Notes: generated from the sequence alone by a model not told the origin. 9,232 nucleotides of DNA from Massilia sp. (GCA_028291845.1 JAQGNM010000466.1:1-9232), one strand, 5' to 3'. Numbered from the stretch's first letter, positions 1 through 6,660 are shown. Numbers and translations: made by a program.

Positions 1-93
1 GGCCTCGTCCTTGCGCACGGCATACACGGCCTGCTGGAAGTCGCGCCGTTCGACGTGCTCCAGGAAGTCAGATAGTTCTTTGTCTGTGGCCAT
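1..93 (-). CDS. RNA polymerase sigma factor (ECF-like), N-terminal fragment
   Basis: Reading the minus strand from the ATG at 93-91 gives 31 codons, beginning MATDKELSDFLEHVERRDF and continuing QQAVYAVRKDEA, with no stop before the window edge. From memory this matches the N-terminus of a sigma-70-family factor of the ECF type that sits divergently upstream of the ilv operon in many Burkholderiales; the phrase '(F/A)xQxVYxVRxDxA' is the start of the region 2 helix that binds core polymerase. No domain beyond this can be seen. Upstream bases are C-rich (CCCCTCCCTCC) and offer no clear Shine-Dalgarno site. An in-frame stop lies a few codons upstream of the ATG, so the start cannot move far. The identification rests on a short stretch plus context and could be wrong in detail. 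Confidence 0.68.
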   Translation of the reverse strand, partial: MATDKELSDFLEHVERRDFQQAVYAVRKDEA

Positions 94-210
94 GCGTGGA
101 GGGAGGGGACAGCTGCATTAATAGTTAGACATCTTGACGCGAAAACTGAGGCATCCTAGCAAAAATGGCCTTGCTTTGCTTGCCTTTAACGCACAACTTG
201 TTCACAAACT

Positions 211-229
211 TTGCACGAGCGCGGTGCAA
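211..229. promoter_or_regulatory. candidate operator dyad TTGCAC-N7-GTGCAA
   Basis: A perfect 6-base inverted repeat, TTGCAC (211-216) and GTGCAA (224-229), is separated by GAGCGCG. It overlaps a GCAATTGC palindrome (226-233) and follows two ACAA/TTGT dyads (193-207). Its centre lies about 34 bases upstream of a TTGACC hexamer, near -70 from the inferred start, which is where LysR-type or Lrp-type activators usually bind. The regulator is not identified, and the site could equally serve the divergent gene at 1-93. Confidence 0.35.
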
Positions 230-253
230 TTGCTCAATAACCGACAGTTTTTC

Positions 254-282
254 TTGACCAGATTGGTGCAACGCAGTAATGT
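254..282 (+). promoter_or_regulatory. candidate sigma-70 promoter for the ilv operon
   Basis: TTGACC (254-259) matches the -35 consensus in five of six positions and is followed after 17 bases by TAATGT (277-282), a poor -10. Transcription from here would give an ilvB leader of roughly 300 bases. No better pair was found nearer ilvB: TTGACG at 476-481 has no -10 at the right distance. This is a weak prediction. Confidence 0.28.
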
Positions 283-596
283 GAACAACGCTTTGCCATC
301 CCGAAGCTCTATGGTCCCGTCGTGACCGGCACACAAGGCCAACATCGACGAGACGCGCTTTCATATGTAGGCAGTTTGCTCTGACCCGTGCCACAAGCAC
401 GAGAGGTTTGCACATTCGCTACAGAAACTCATGCCGAACGAGTTGCGCCCAGCGCCGCTTCGAAGACGTCACTGGTTGACGTGGACGATCGCCGCGACCG
501 CAGAAAGAAGGGACGCCTGAGCACTGTCGCGCCATGCAAGCATCGCCAGGAATGAGCATCCGATCACCTCCCGATGGGTCTTGAAAGGAATGTTTT

Positions 597-2324
597 ATGA
601 CTAACGAAGCAGCGGCTCCCATCACGGGCGCCGAGATTGTCGTCCGCTGTCTGGCGGAAGAAGGCGTCAAGCACGTCTTCGGCTACCCCGGTGGGGCAGT
701 TCTGTATATCTACGACGCTATTTTTCAGCAGGACAAATTCCAGCACGTGCTCGTCCGCCACGAGCAAGCCGCCGTGCACGCCGCCGATGCCTATTCGCGC
801 AGCTCGAACACGGTCGGCGTCGCCCTGGTCACCTCCGGTCCCGGCGTCACCAATGCCGTCACCGGCCTGTCGACCGCCTACATGGATTCGATTCCCATGG
901 TGGTCATCTCCGGCCAGGTGCCCAGCCACGCGATCGGCCAGGATGCCTTCCAGGAATGCGACACCGTCGGCATCACCCGCCCGGTGGTGAAACACAACTT
1001 CCTCGTGAAAGATGTGCGCGACCTGGCTGAAACCATCAAAAAAGCCTTCTTCATTGCCCGCACCGGCCGTCCCGGCCCCGTGCTGGTCGATATTCCCAAG
1101 GACATCAGCATGCACAAGTGCGTGTTTTCGTATCCGAAGGAAATCGAAATGCGCAGCTACAAGCCGGTTGACAGGGGCCATTCGGGGCAGATCCGCAAAG
1201 CCGTCCAGCTGCTGTTGCAAGCCGAACGGCCAATGATCTACGCCGGCGGCGGCGTGATCCTGGCGAATGCCTCGGCGGAATTGAACAAGCTGGTCGACAA
1301 GCTCGGCTTCCCGGTGACCAATACCCTGATGGGCCTGGGCGCCTACCGCTCCTCCTCGGACAAGTTTGTCGGCATGCCGGGCATGCACGGCACCTATGAA
1401 GCCAACCTCGGCATGCAAAATTGCGACGTGCTGATCGCCATCGGCGCGCGCTTCGACGATCGCGTGATCGGCAATCCGAAGCACTTCGCCTCGCACCCGC
1501 GCAAGATCATCCACATCGACATCGACCCATCGTCGATTTCGAAACGGGTCAAGGTCGACATCCCGATTGTCGGCAACGTCAAGGACGTGCTGGTGGAGTT
1601 TCTTGCCCAGCTCGACGCCGCCGAAGCGAAGCCGAATCCGGTCGCGCTGCAAGCCTGGTGGAAGCAGATCGCCGAATGGCGCAGCCGCGACTGCCTCGGC
1701 TATCAACATTCCGATACCGTCATCAAGCCGCAAGCGGTGGTGCAGAGCCTGTGGGACGTGACGGGCGGCGACGCCTTCATCACCTCCGACGTCGGCCAGC
1801 ACCAGATGTGGGCGGCCCAGTACTATCCCTTCGACAAGCCACGCCGCTGGTTGAACTCGGGCGGCCTGGGCACCATGGGCGTCGGCTTGCCGTATGCCAT
1901 GGGCGCGCAAATGGCCAACCCGGGCGCGACGGTGGCCTGCATCACCGGCGAAGGTTCGATCCAGATGAACATCCAGGAGCTGGCGACCTGCAAGCAATAT
2001 CACCTGACCCCGAAAATCATCCTGCTCAACAACCGCGCGCTGGGCATGGTGCGCCAGTGGCAGCAGATCGATTACGGCGGACGCTATTCCGAGTCCTACA
2101 TGGATTCGCTGCCGGACTTCAAGATGATGGCGGAAGCCTATGGTCACGTCGGCATGAACATCGACAAGCCGGGCGACGTCGAGGGCGCGCTGCGCGAGGC
2201 CTTCGCCATGAAGGACAAGCTGGTATTCATGAATTTCATCACCGACCAGAGCGAAAATGTGTGGCCGATGGTGAAGGCAGGTAAGGGCCTGTCCGAAATG
2301 CTGCTCGGATCGGAGGACCTGTAA
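597..2324 (+). CDS. ilvB: acetolactate (acetohydroxyacid) synthase, catalytic large subunit
   Basis: This 575-residue cytoplasmic enzyme uses thiamine diphosphate, Mg and FAD to condense two pyruvates to 2-acetolactate, or pyruvate with 2-ketobutyrate, the first common step of valine, leucine and isoleucine synthesis. The N-terminal TPP-binding domain (about 8-175) has the catalytic glutamate E56 in RHEQAAVHAADAYSR. The central FAD-contacting domain spans about 195-340. The C-terminal TPP/Mg domain (about 385-555) has ITGEGSIQMN (449-458) ending at LNN (477-479), then GMVRQWQ. The usual metal-binding GDG reads GEG (451-453), which I recall as usual in betaproteobacteria. AAGGA at 585-589, seven bases before the ATG, supports this start. 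The stop overlaps the start of ilvH by one base, so the two subunits are probably translationally coupled. Some databases call this gene ilvI or acetolactate synthase 3. Confidence 0.96.
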   Translation: MTNEAAAPITGAEIVVRCLAEEGVKHVFGYPGGAVLYIYDAIFQQDKFQHVLVRHEQAAVHAADAYSRSSNTVGVALVTSGPGVTNAVTGLSTAYMDSIPMVVISGQVPSHAIGQDAFQECDTVGITRPVVKHNFLVKDVRDLAETIKKAFFIARTGRPGPVLVDIPKDISMHKCVFSYPKEIEMRSYKPVDRGHSGQIRKAVQLLLQAERPMIYAGGGVILANASAELNKLVDKLGFPVTNTLMGLGAYRSSSDKFVGMPGMHGTYEANLGMQNCDVLIAIGARFDDRVIGNPKHFASHPRKIIHIDIDPSSISKRVKVDIPIVGNVKDVLVEFLAQLDAAEAKPNPVALQAWWKQIAEWRSRDCLGYQHSDTVIKPQAVVQSLWDVTGGDAFITSDVGQHQMWAAQYYPFDKPRRWLNSGGLGTMGVGLPYAMGAQMANPGATVACITGEGSIQMNIQELATCKQYHLTPKIILLNNRALGMVRQWQQIDYGGRYSESYMDSLPDFKMMAEAYGHVGMNIDKPGDVEGALREAFAMKDKLVFMNFITDQSENVWPMVKAGKGLSEMLLGSEDL

Positions 2325-2815
2325 TGCGCCATATTATTTCAGTACTGCTGGAAAACGAAGCGGGTGCCCTGTCGCGCGTGGTCGGCCTGTTCTCCGCCCG
2401 CGGCTATAACATCGAAACTCTGACCGTGGCGCCGACCGAAGATGCGACGCTGTCGCGCATGACCGTCGTCACCAGCGGCTCGGACGACATCATCGAGCAG
2501 ATCACCAAGCACCTGAATCGCCTGATCGAGGTGATCAAGGTGGTCGATCTCACCGAAGGCCAGCACATCGAGCGGGAACTGATGCTGATCAAGGTGCGGG
2601 CGGTCGGCAAGGAGCGGGAAGAAATGAAGCGTACCGCCGACATTTTCCGCGGCCGCATCATCGACGTCACCGAAAAGACCTACACGATCGAACTGACCGG
2701 CAACAAGGGCAAGCTCGATGCGTTTATCGATTCGATCGACCGTGCTTCGATCCTCGAGACCGTCCGAACCGGCGGCTCGGGCATCGGCCGCGGCGAGCGC
2801 ATCCTCAAAGTCTAA
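2324..2815 (+). CDS. ilvH: acetolactate synthase small (regulatory) subunit
   Basis: This 163-residue protein, the same length as E. coli IlvH, is the regulatory partner that activates the IlvB-type subunit and makes it sensitive to valine. An N-terminal ACT domain (about 3-75) opens with ISVLLENEAGALSRVVGLFSA and continues GYNIETLTVAPT. The positions known from E. coli IlvH to be needed for valine inhibition, N11, G14, N29 and A36, are all present, so feedback inhibition by valine is expected. A second ACT-like domain (about 83-158) includes EIFRGRIIDVT-like sequence (here DIFRGRIIDVT). The start ATG shares its A with the ilvB stop (TAATG). The Shine-Dalgarno GGAGGA (2312-2317) lies within the last ilvB codons, six bases upstream. 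This argues for coupled synthesis of the subunits. ilvC follows after a 36-base gap. ilvN is an alternative name. Confidence 0.96.
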   Translation: MRHIISVLLENEAGALSRVVGLFSARGYNIETLTVAPTEDATLSRMTVVTSGSDDIIEQITKHLNRLIEVIKVVDLTEGQHIERELMLIKVRAVGKEREEMKRTADIFRGRIIDVTEKTYTIELTGNKGKLDAFIDSIDRASILETVRTGGSGIGRGERILKV

Positions 2816-2851
2816 ATTTAAAATCAATTACGAATTCACCAAGGAATGAAC

Positions 2852-3868
2852 ATGAAAGTTTTCTACGACAAAGATTGCGACCTCTCCCTCGTCAAAGGCA
2901 AAAACGTCGCCATCATCGGCTACGGTTCGCAAGGCCATGCGCACGCGCAAAATCTGAACGATTCGGGCGTCAACGTGACGGTCGGCCTGCGCAAGGGTGG
3001 CGCTTCGTGGAACAAGGTAGAGCAGGCCGGCTTGAAAGTGGCCGAAGTCAATGAGGCGATCAAGGCTGCCGACATCATCATGATCTTGCTGCCAGACGAA
3101 AACATCGCTCAGGTCTACAAGGAAAATGTCGAGCCGAACGCCAAGCAGGGCGCGGTGCTGGCCTTCGCCCACGGTTTCAACGTCCATTACGGTCAAGTGG
3201 TGCCGCGTGCCGACCTCGACGTCATCATGATCGCGCCGAAAGCGCCGGGCCACACCGTGCGCGACACCTACGCCCACGGCGGCGGCGTGCCGCACCTGGT
3301 CGCCGTCTACCAGGACAAATCGGGCTCGGCCCGTGACGTCGCCTTGTCGTACGCCATGGCCAACGGCGGCGGCCGCGCCGGCATCATCGAAACGAACTTC
3401 CGCGAAGAAACCGAGACCGACCTGTTCGGCGAACAAGCCGTGCTGTGCGGCGGCGCTGTCGAGCTGATCAAGGCCGGCTTCGAAACCCTGACCGAAGCTG
3501 GTTACGCGCCGGAAATGGCATACTTCGAATGCCTGCACGAGCTGAAACTGATCGTCGATCTCATCTATGAAGGTGGCATCGCCAACATGAATTACTCGAT
3601 CTCGAACAACGCGGAATACGGCGAGTATGTCACCGGTCCGAAGATCGTCACCGAAGACACCAAGAACGCCATGCGCCAGTGCCTGAAGGACATCCAGACC
3701 GGCGAGTACGCCAAGAGCTTCATCCTCGAGAACAAGGCCGGCGCGCCGACCCTGATCTCGCGCCGCCGTCTCAACGCCGAGCACGAAATCGAACAGGTGG
3801 GCGGCAAGCTGCGGGCGATGATGCCGTGGATTGCCAAGAACAAGCTGGTTGATCAGTCGAAGAATTAA
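2852..3868 (+). CDS. ilvC: ketol-acid reductoisomerase, class I (NADPH)
   Basis: IlvC isomerises and reduces 2-acetolactate or 2-aceto-2-hydroxybutyrate to the dihydroxy acid, the second step of branched-chain amino acid synthesis, in the cytoplasm. At 338 residues it is a short, class I enzyme. The Rossmann motif is GYGSQGHAHA (23-32). The cofactor-specificity loop LRKGGASW (46-53) has R47 and S52, fitting NADPH. Further conserved elements are H107 in AHGFN, PKAPGHTVR (129-137), the metal ligands D190 and E194 in ETDLFGEQ, E226 and E230 in FECLHE, and S251. I chose the ATG at 2852 because AAGGA (2841-2845) is six bases upstream; an in-frame ATG at 2846 abuts that site and would add only Met-Asn. 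The gap after ilvH is 36 bases with no terminator, so it is the third gene of the operon. A nested repeat begins seven bases after the stop. Confidence 0.97.
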   Translation: MKVFYDKDCDLSLVKGKNVAIIGYGSQGHAHAQNLNDSGVNVTVGLRKGGASWNKVEQAGLKVAEVNEAIKAADIIMILLPDENIAQVYKENVEPNAKQGAVLAFAHGFNVHYGQVVPRADLDVIMIAPKAPGHTVRDTYAHGGGVPHLVAVYQDKSGSARDVALSYAMANGGGRAGIIETNFREETETDLFGEQAVLCGGAVELIKAGFETLTEAGYAPEMAYFECLHELKLIVDLIYEGGIANMNYSISNNAEYGEYVTGPKIVTEDTKNAMRQCLKDIQTGEYAKSFILENKAGAPTLISRRRLNAEHEIEQVGGKLRAMMPWIAKNKLVDQSKN

Positions 3869-3874
3869 TTAGAA

Positions 3875-3988
3875 GGGGGACTGGCCGGGCCGCGTTCGGA
3901 CCGCAGGTGCCTGTCCCATGTGGTATCCGAAGCAAAGTTTGCTTCTGCGCGAAATTGGGACAGGCACCCTGTGGGTGCCAGTCCCCCC
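3875..3988. repeat. nested inverted-repeat element (REP/BIME-like), possible ilvC 3' end structure
   Basis: An outer perfect arm pair, GGGGGACTGGC (3875-3885) and GCCAGTCCCCC (3977-3987), encloses a second perfect 13-base pair, GGTGCCTGTCCCA (3906-3918) and TGGGACAGGCACC (3956-3968). Inside that lies the dyad GAAGCAAA-G-TTTGCTTC (3929-3945). The 3' side can also fold locally as GGCACCC-TGT-GGGTGCC (3963-3979), which competes with the inner long-range pair. The arms are variants of one core, GGTGCC(T/A)GTCCC, in alternating orientation; the leftmost copy is degenerate beyond GGCCAGTCCC. This architecture is typical of dispersed palindromic intergenic repeats. With no T tract it is not a standard terminator, but it could end or protect the ilvBHC transcript. 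Confidence 0.8.
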
Positions 3989-4093
3989 TCCGCTCCGCCT
4001 CCGTTCAATTGCAACTTTTCATTACTTCCCTCGTCAATACCCCTCATACCGGTTACTGTTCCTTATTGATATTTCATAAAGGAGCAAGCCACC

Positions 4094-4837
4094 ATGTCCA
4101 TCCCCAAGTTCGTCCTCGCCGCCGCTTTGCTGGCCGCATCCTCGGCTTACGCCCAATCCACCAGCGGCACCCTTGTCGTCGTCCCCGCCTACGGTGAAGT
4201 GGTGCGTGCAAACGACCAGGCGGTGGCCAGTTTCAGCATCGAGGAACAGGACAAGGACAAGGCGGTGGCCGCTTCGAAGGTCAACCAGAAGATGAAGCAG
4301 GGCATGGAGATCGTGCGCAAGGAAGATCCCCAGGCGGTGCTGAAAACCGCCGGTTACTATACCTATCCCGTCTACGCCGAGCAGCGCCCGCTGCCCAACG
4401 GCGCAAGCACGCCGCCCAAGCCGCAAATCATCGGCTGGCGGGTCGGCCAGAATCTCGAAGTGAAAACGCTGAACCTGGCCGGCTTGCCGAAGACCGCGGC
4501 AGCGGCGCAAAAGGTGCTGGCGCTGTCGAGCCTGAATTTCGGCCTGGCGCCTGCCACCCTGAAAAAACTCGACGAAGAGCGCATCGCCGCCACCTACAAA
4601 AACCTCAACGAGCGAATTGCTTCGATCGCCGCGGCAATGGGCCGCAACCGCGCCGAAGCGACCATCGACACCGTCGATTTCGAGGGTTCCGGCAAATACG
4701 TCGGGCAGGAGCAGGCGGCGCCGATGGCGATGAAGGCGATGCGGATGAACGATTCGCAAGCTGTCGCCGAACCGTCGTTCGAGCCGGGCGAGACGACCTT
4801 GCAGATGAACGTGGTGGGCAAGGTGCGCTTCAAGTAA
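4094..4837 (+). CDS. secreted SIMPL-domain (DUF541) protein, first tandem copy
   Basis: This 247-residue protein starts with a Sec signal peptide, basic then hydrophobic, ending SSAYA; cleavage after residue 20 would leave a 227-residue periplasmic protein starting QSTSG. The mature part reads as a SIMPL/DUF541 domain: VVVPAYGEVVRANDQAV matches the family's 'G.GEV...PD.A' opening, followed by a helix rich in A, K and Q, then LKTAGYYTYPVYAEQ, the GWRVGQ strand, and the helix NLNERIASIAAAMG. No cysteine occurs in the mature chain. Members such as E. coli YggE have been linked to oxidative stress and Brucella BP26 is an immunogen; a biochemical role is not settled and none can be assigned here. 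AAGGAG (4079-4084) sits nine bases upstream of the ATG. The gene is followed after 81 bases by a closely related copy in the same orientation. Confidence 0.87.
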   Translation: MSIPKFVLAAALLAASSAYAQSTSGTLVVVPAYGEVVRANDQAVASFSIEEQDKDKAVAASKVNQKMKQGMEIVRKEDPQAVLKTAGYYTYPVYAEQRPLPNGASTPPKPQIIGWRVGQNLEVKTLNLAGLPKTAAAAQKVLALSSLNFGLAPATLKKLDEERIAATYKNLNERIASIAAAMGRNRAEATIDTVDFEGSGKYVGQEQAAPMAMKAMRMNDSQAVAEPSFEPGETTLQMNVVGKVRFK

Positions 4838-4862
4838 GGTCGCCAGGGAATCGGTAAATATT

Positions 4863-4882
4863 GCGTGATTTGCAATTCACGC
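4863..4882. repeat. small dyad between the two SIMPL genes
   Basis: GCGTGA (4863-4868) and TCACGC (4877-4882) form a perfect inverted repeat around an 8-base spacer, overlapping the alternative pair ATTGC (4860-4864) and GCAAT (4872-4876). No T tract follows. It may be a regulatory site or a weak mRNA hairpin in the 81-base gap; a poor promoter-like pair, TTGCGT and TATCGT 17 bases apart, overlaps it. Confidence 0.3.
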
Positions 4883-4918
4883 TTATCGTGTCGGTTCTTA
4901 ATTGACCTGGAGAATCGC

Positions 4919-5665
4919 ATGGTCCTGATCAGACACTTCGCTGCCGCCACCATCCTGATGGCGGCAGCGTCCGCCTTTGCCCAGTCGACCAGCGGCGCCA
5001 CGGTGGTGGTGCCCGCCACCGGCGAAGTGGTGCGCGCCAACGATCTGGCGATTGCCACCTTCGGCATCGAGGAGCAGGACCAGGACAAGGCGGCGGCGGC
5101 TTCGCGGGTCAATCGCAAGATGGCCGAAGGGATGGCGATCCTGCGCGCGGCCGATCCGCAGGCCAGCCTGAAGACCCAGGGCTACTATACGTATCCCGTG
5201 TATGCCGAACAGCCACGTCCGCTCAGCGGCATGCCGGCGCAAAAGCCGGTCACCGTCGGTTGGCGTGTCGGCCAGTACGTGCAGCTGAAAACATTGAACC
5301 TGGCCGCGCTGCCGAAAACAGCTGCGGCCGCGCAAGCGGTGCTGTCGCTTAACAGCGTCAACTTCGGCCTGTCGCCGGCGACCTTGAAAAAGGTCGATGA
5401 TGAGCGGATCGCCGCCACTTACGCCAATTTGAAGGAGCGCATCGCTTCGATCGCAGCTGCGATGGGCAGAACGCCTGCCGACGCCGTGCTCGACACGGTC
5501 GACCTCGAGGCTACGGGCAATTACGCGGTGCAGGTGACGGGCAGCCGTGTCCAATATGCTGCGCGCGCCGTTGCGTCGGCCGCGCCCGAGGTGGCTGAAC
5601 CCTCGTTCGAGCCGGGCGAAACCACCTTGCAAATGAAGGTGGTGGGCAAGGTGCGCTTCAAGTGA
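4919..5665 (+). CDS. secreted SIMPL-domain (DUF541) protein, second tandem copy
   Basis: This 248-residue paralogue of the preceding gene begins with a signal peptide, RHFAAATILMAAASAFA, predicted to be cut after residue 21. That leaves 227 residues starting QSTSG, the same mature length and N-terminus as the first copy. Long blocks are shared, including GEVVRAND, YYTYPVYAEQ, ERIASIAAAMG and the C-terminal VAEPSFEPGETTLQM. The main differences are the loop after PVYAEQ and the stretch before VAEPSF, where this copy has YAVQVTGSRVQYAARAVASA. I placed the start at the ATG 4919 because GGAG (4909-4912) is six bases upstream and the signal peptide begins there; the frame stays open to a GTG at 4865, but that extension has no Shine-Dalgarno site and would put unrelated residues before the signal peptide. 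A periplasmic role is likely; the specific function is unknown. Confidence 0.87.
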   Translation: MVLIRHFAAATILMAAASAFAQSTSGATVVVPATGEVVRANDLAIATFGIEEQDQDKAAAASRVNRKMAEGMAILRAADPQASLKTQGYYTYPVYAEQPRPLSGMPAQKPVTVGWRVGQYVQLKTLNLAALPKTAAAAQAVLSLNSVNFGLSPATLKKVDDERIAATYANLKERIASIAAAMGRTPADAVLDTVDLEATGNYAVQVTGSRVQYAARAVASAAPEVAEPSFEPGETTLQMKVVGKVRFK

Positions 5666-5723
5666 GTGCGCACCAGGCGCTAGGGAAGCGCTGAACGCGC
5701 CTCGGACTTGTCCGTTTGCCCAC

Positions 5724-5729
5724 TATAAT
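5724..5729 (+). promoter_or_regulatory. -10 box of the pssA promoter
   Basis: A perfect TATAAT lies at 5724-5729, 44 bases before the pssA start, predicting transcription from about 5736 and a leader of about 38 bases. No good -35 is present at 16-18 bases; the position 17 bases upstream reads CTCGGA. TTGTCC at 5708-5713 is too close (10 bases). The promoter may depend on an activator. Confidence 0.55.
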
Positions 5730-5773
5730 GAGGACATCGGTGTTTACAGCGCTCAACATGAAACGGACCCACG

Positions 5774-6616
5774 ATGCAACCATTTAGCCCGCGCAAAAAA
5801 CGTGTCAAGAAACTGGCCCGTTTCGGCCGCCGCAAGCTCGACGCCGCCGGCAACCCGGTGCGCCGCCGCGGCATTTATTTGTTGCCGAACGCTTTCACAA
5901 CGGCAGCCTTGTTCTGCGGCTTTTACGCCATCGTGCAGGCGATGAACCTGAAATTCGAGCACGCCGTCTGGGCCATCTTCGTGGCGATGGTGCTCGATGC
6001 GCTCGACGGCCGCGTGGCGCGGCTGACCAACACCCAGTCCGAATTCGGCGCCCAATACGACAGCCTGTCCGACATGGTCTCGTTCGGCGCCGCGCCGGCG
6101 CTGGTGATCTACGAGTGGTCGCTGCGCGGCCTGGGCAAGGCCGGCTGGGTCGCGGCCTTCATTTATTGCGCCGGCGCCGCCTGCCGCCTGGCCCGTTTCA
6201 ATACCAATATCGAAGTGGTCGACAAGCGCTATTTCCAGGGCTTGCCCAGCCCTGCCGCCGCCGCCCTGGTGGCCGGCTTCATCATGATGATGAGCGACTT
6301 CGGCGTCTCCGGGCTGTCGGTGTCGTGGTATTCGTTCGTGGTTGCCCTGTTCGCCGGCTTGACCATGGTGACCAATGTGCCGTTCTACAGTTTCAAGGAC
6401 GTTAATTTCAGAAAAACCGTGCCGTTCATCACCGTATTCCTGATCGCACTGGTGCTGGCGCTGATCGCCATCGATACGGCCAAGGTGCTGTGGCCGCTGT
6501 TCGTGCTGTACGGCCTGTCGGGCTACGCGATTTATTTATACCGGCTGGTCAAGGGCAAGCCGGTCAGCATCATCCAGACCGACGATACATCGGTGCAGGC
6601 CAACGAGCGGCTGTAA
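5774..6616 (+). CDS. pssA: CDP-diacylglycerol--serine O-phosphatidyltransferase (phosphatidylserine synthase)
   Basis: PssA transfers the phosphatidyl group of CDP-diacylglycerol to L-serine in the inner membrane, giving phosphatidylserine, the precursor of phosphatidylethanolamine. The protein has 280 residues. After a basic cytoplasmic N-terminus (1-33) comes RGIYLLPNAFTTAALFCGFYA. The CDP-alcohol phosphatidyltransferase signature D(x)2DG(x)2AR(x)8G(x)3D(x)3D is complete: D75, D78, G79, A82, R83, G92, D96 and D100. About eight hydrophobic segments follow the family pattern (about 36-57, 62-77, 102-116, 123-141, 160-175, 185-205, 216-233, 238-257). It belongs to the membrane-integral class, not the E. 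coli peripheral type. The start is the only reasonable ATG but its Shine-Dalgarno site is weak (ACGGA at 5763-5767). Its own -10 box and terminator suggest a single-gene unit. psd, the next enzyme, is not adjacent here. Confidence 0.96.
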   Translation: MQPFSPRKKRVKKLARFGRRKLDAAGNPVRRRGIYLLPNAFTTAALFCGFYAIVQAMNLKFEHAVWAIFVAMVLDALDGRVARLTNTQSEFGAQYDSLSDMVSFGAAPALVIYEWSLRGLGKAGWVAAFIYCAGAACRLARFNTNIEVVDKRYFQGLPSPAAAALVAGFIMMMSDFGVSGLSVSWYSFVVALFAGLTMVTNVPFYSFKDVNFRKTVPFITVFLIALVLALIAIDTAKVLWPLFVLYGLSGYAIYLYRLVKGKPVSIIQTDDTSVQANERL

Positions 6617-6626
6617 GGGCACGAGG

Positions 6627-6659
6627 GATTGCCGACAGATTGTCGATGGATTGTCGATG
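6627..6659 (+). repeat. three-copy 11-base tandem repeat after pssA
   Basis: GATTGCCGACA (6627-6637), GATTGTCGATG (6638-6648) and GATTGTCGATG (6649-6659) lie end to end. Copies 2 and 3 are identical and copy 1 differs at three positions. They fill the space between the pssA stop and the terminator hairpin. No function is apparent; replication slippage explains it. Confidence 0.75.
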
Positions 6660-6660
6660 C

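Larger units (their letters stand above)
94..596. other. divergent intergenic region between sigma-factor gene and ilvB
   Basis: This 503-base stretch has no convincing gene. It is visibly less GC-rich than the flanking genes, especially 120-300. It holds several short dyads: ACAA-C-TTGT at 193-201, TTGT-TC-ACAA at 198-207, TTGCAC-N7-GTGCAA at 211-229, GCAATTGC at 226-233, CGTGC-N5-GCACG at 387-401 and ACGTCA-N5-TGACGT at 466-482. I found no leader peptide rich in Ile, Leu or Val and no terminator-like hairpin with a T tract, so classical ilv attenuation is not evident. The two open frames here (125-415 minus, 134-325 plus) have no Shine-Dalgarno site and no recognisable protein character. 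Confidence 0.7.

Noticed and set aside
125..415. Open frames in the region upstream of ilvB (125-415 minus, 134-325 plus)
   Set aside because: No Shine-Dalgarno site, no coding-like composition and no branched-chain leader character. The plus-strand frame also overlaps the promoter-like and dyad sequences.
564..2147. A 527-codon open frame antisense to ilvB, with similar long ones antisense to ilvC (2828-3784) and pnp (7984-9204)
   Set aside because: These mirror the codon bias of strongly coding, GC-rich genes on the other strand; the translations are rich in H, R, D, G and A with no recognisable domain, and they lack ribosome-binding sites.
3907..4197. A plus-strand frame covering the palindromic element and running into the first SIMPL gene
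   Set aside because: It reads through the inverted repeats and out of frame into a signal-peptide gene with a good start of its own at 4094.
4865..4918. GTG-initiated extension of the second SIMPL protein
   Set aside because: It would add 18 residues before a complete signal peptide; GGAG six bases before the ATG at 4919 and the match with the first copy favour the shorter form.
5677..5691. GCGCT-AGGGA-AGCGC hairpin after the second SIMPL gene as a terminator
   Set aside because: The stem is only five pairs and no T tract follows.
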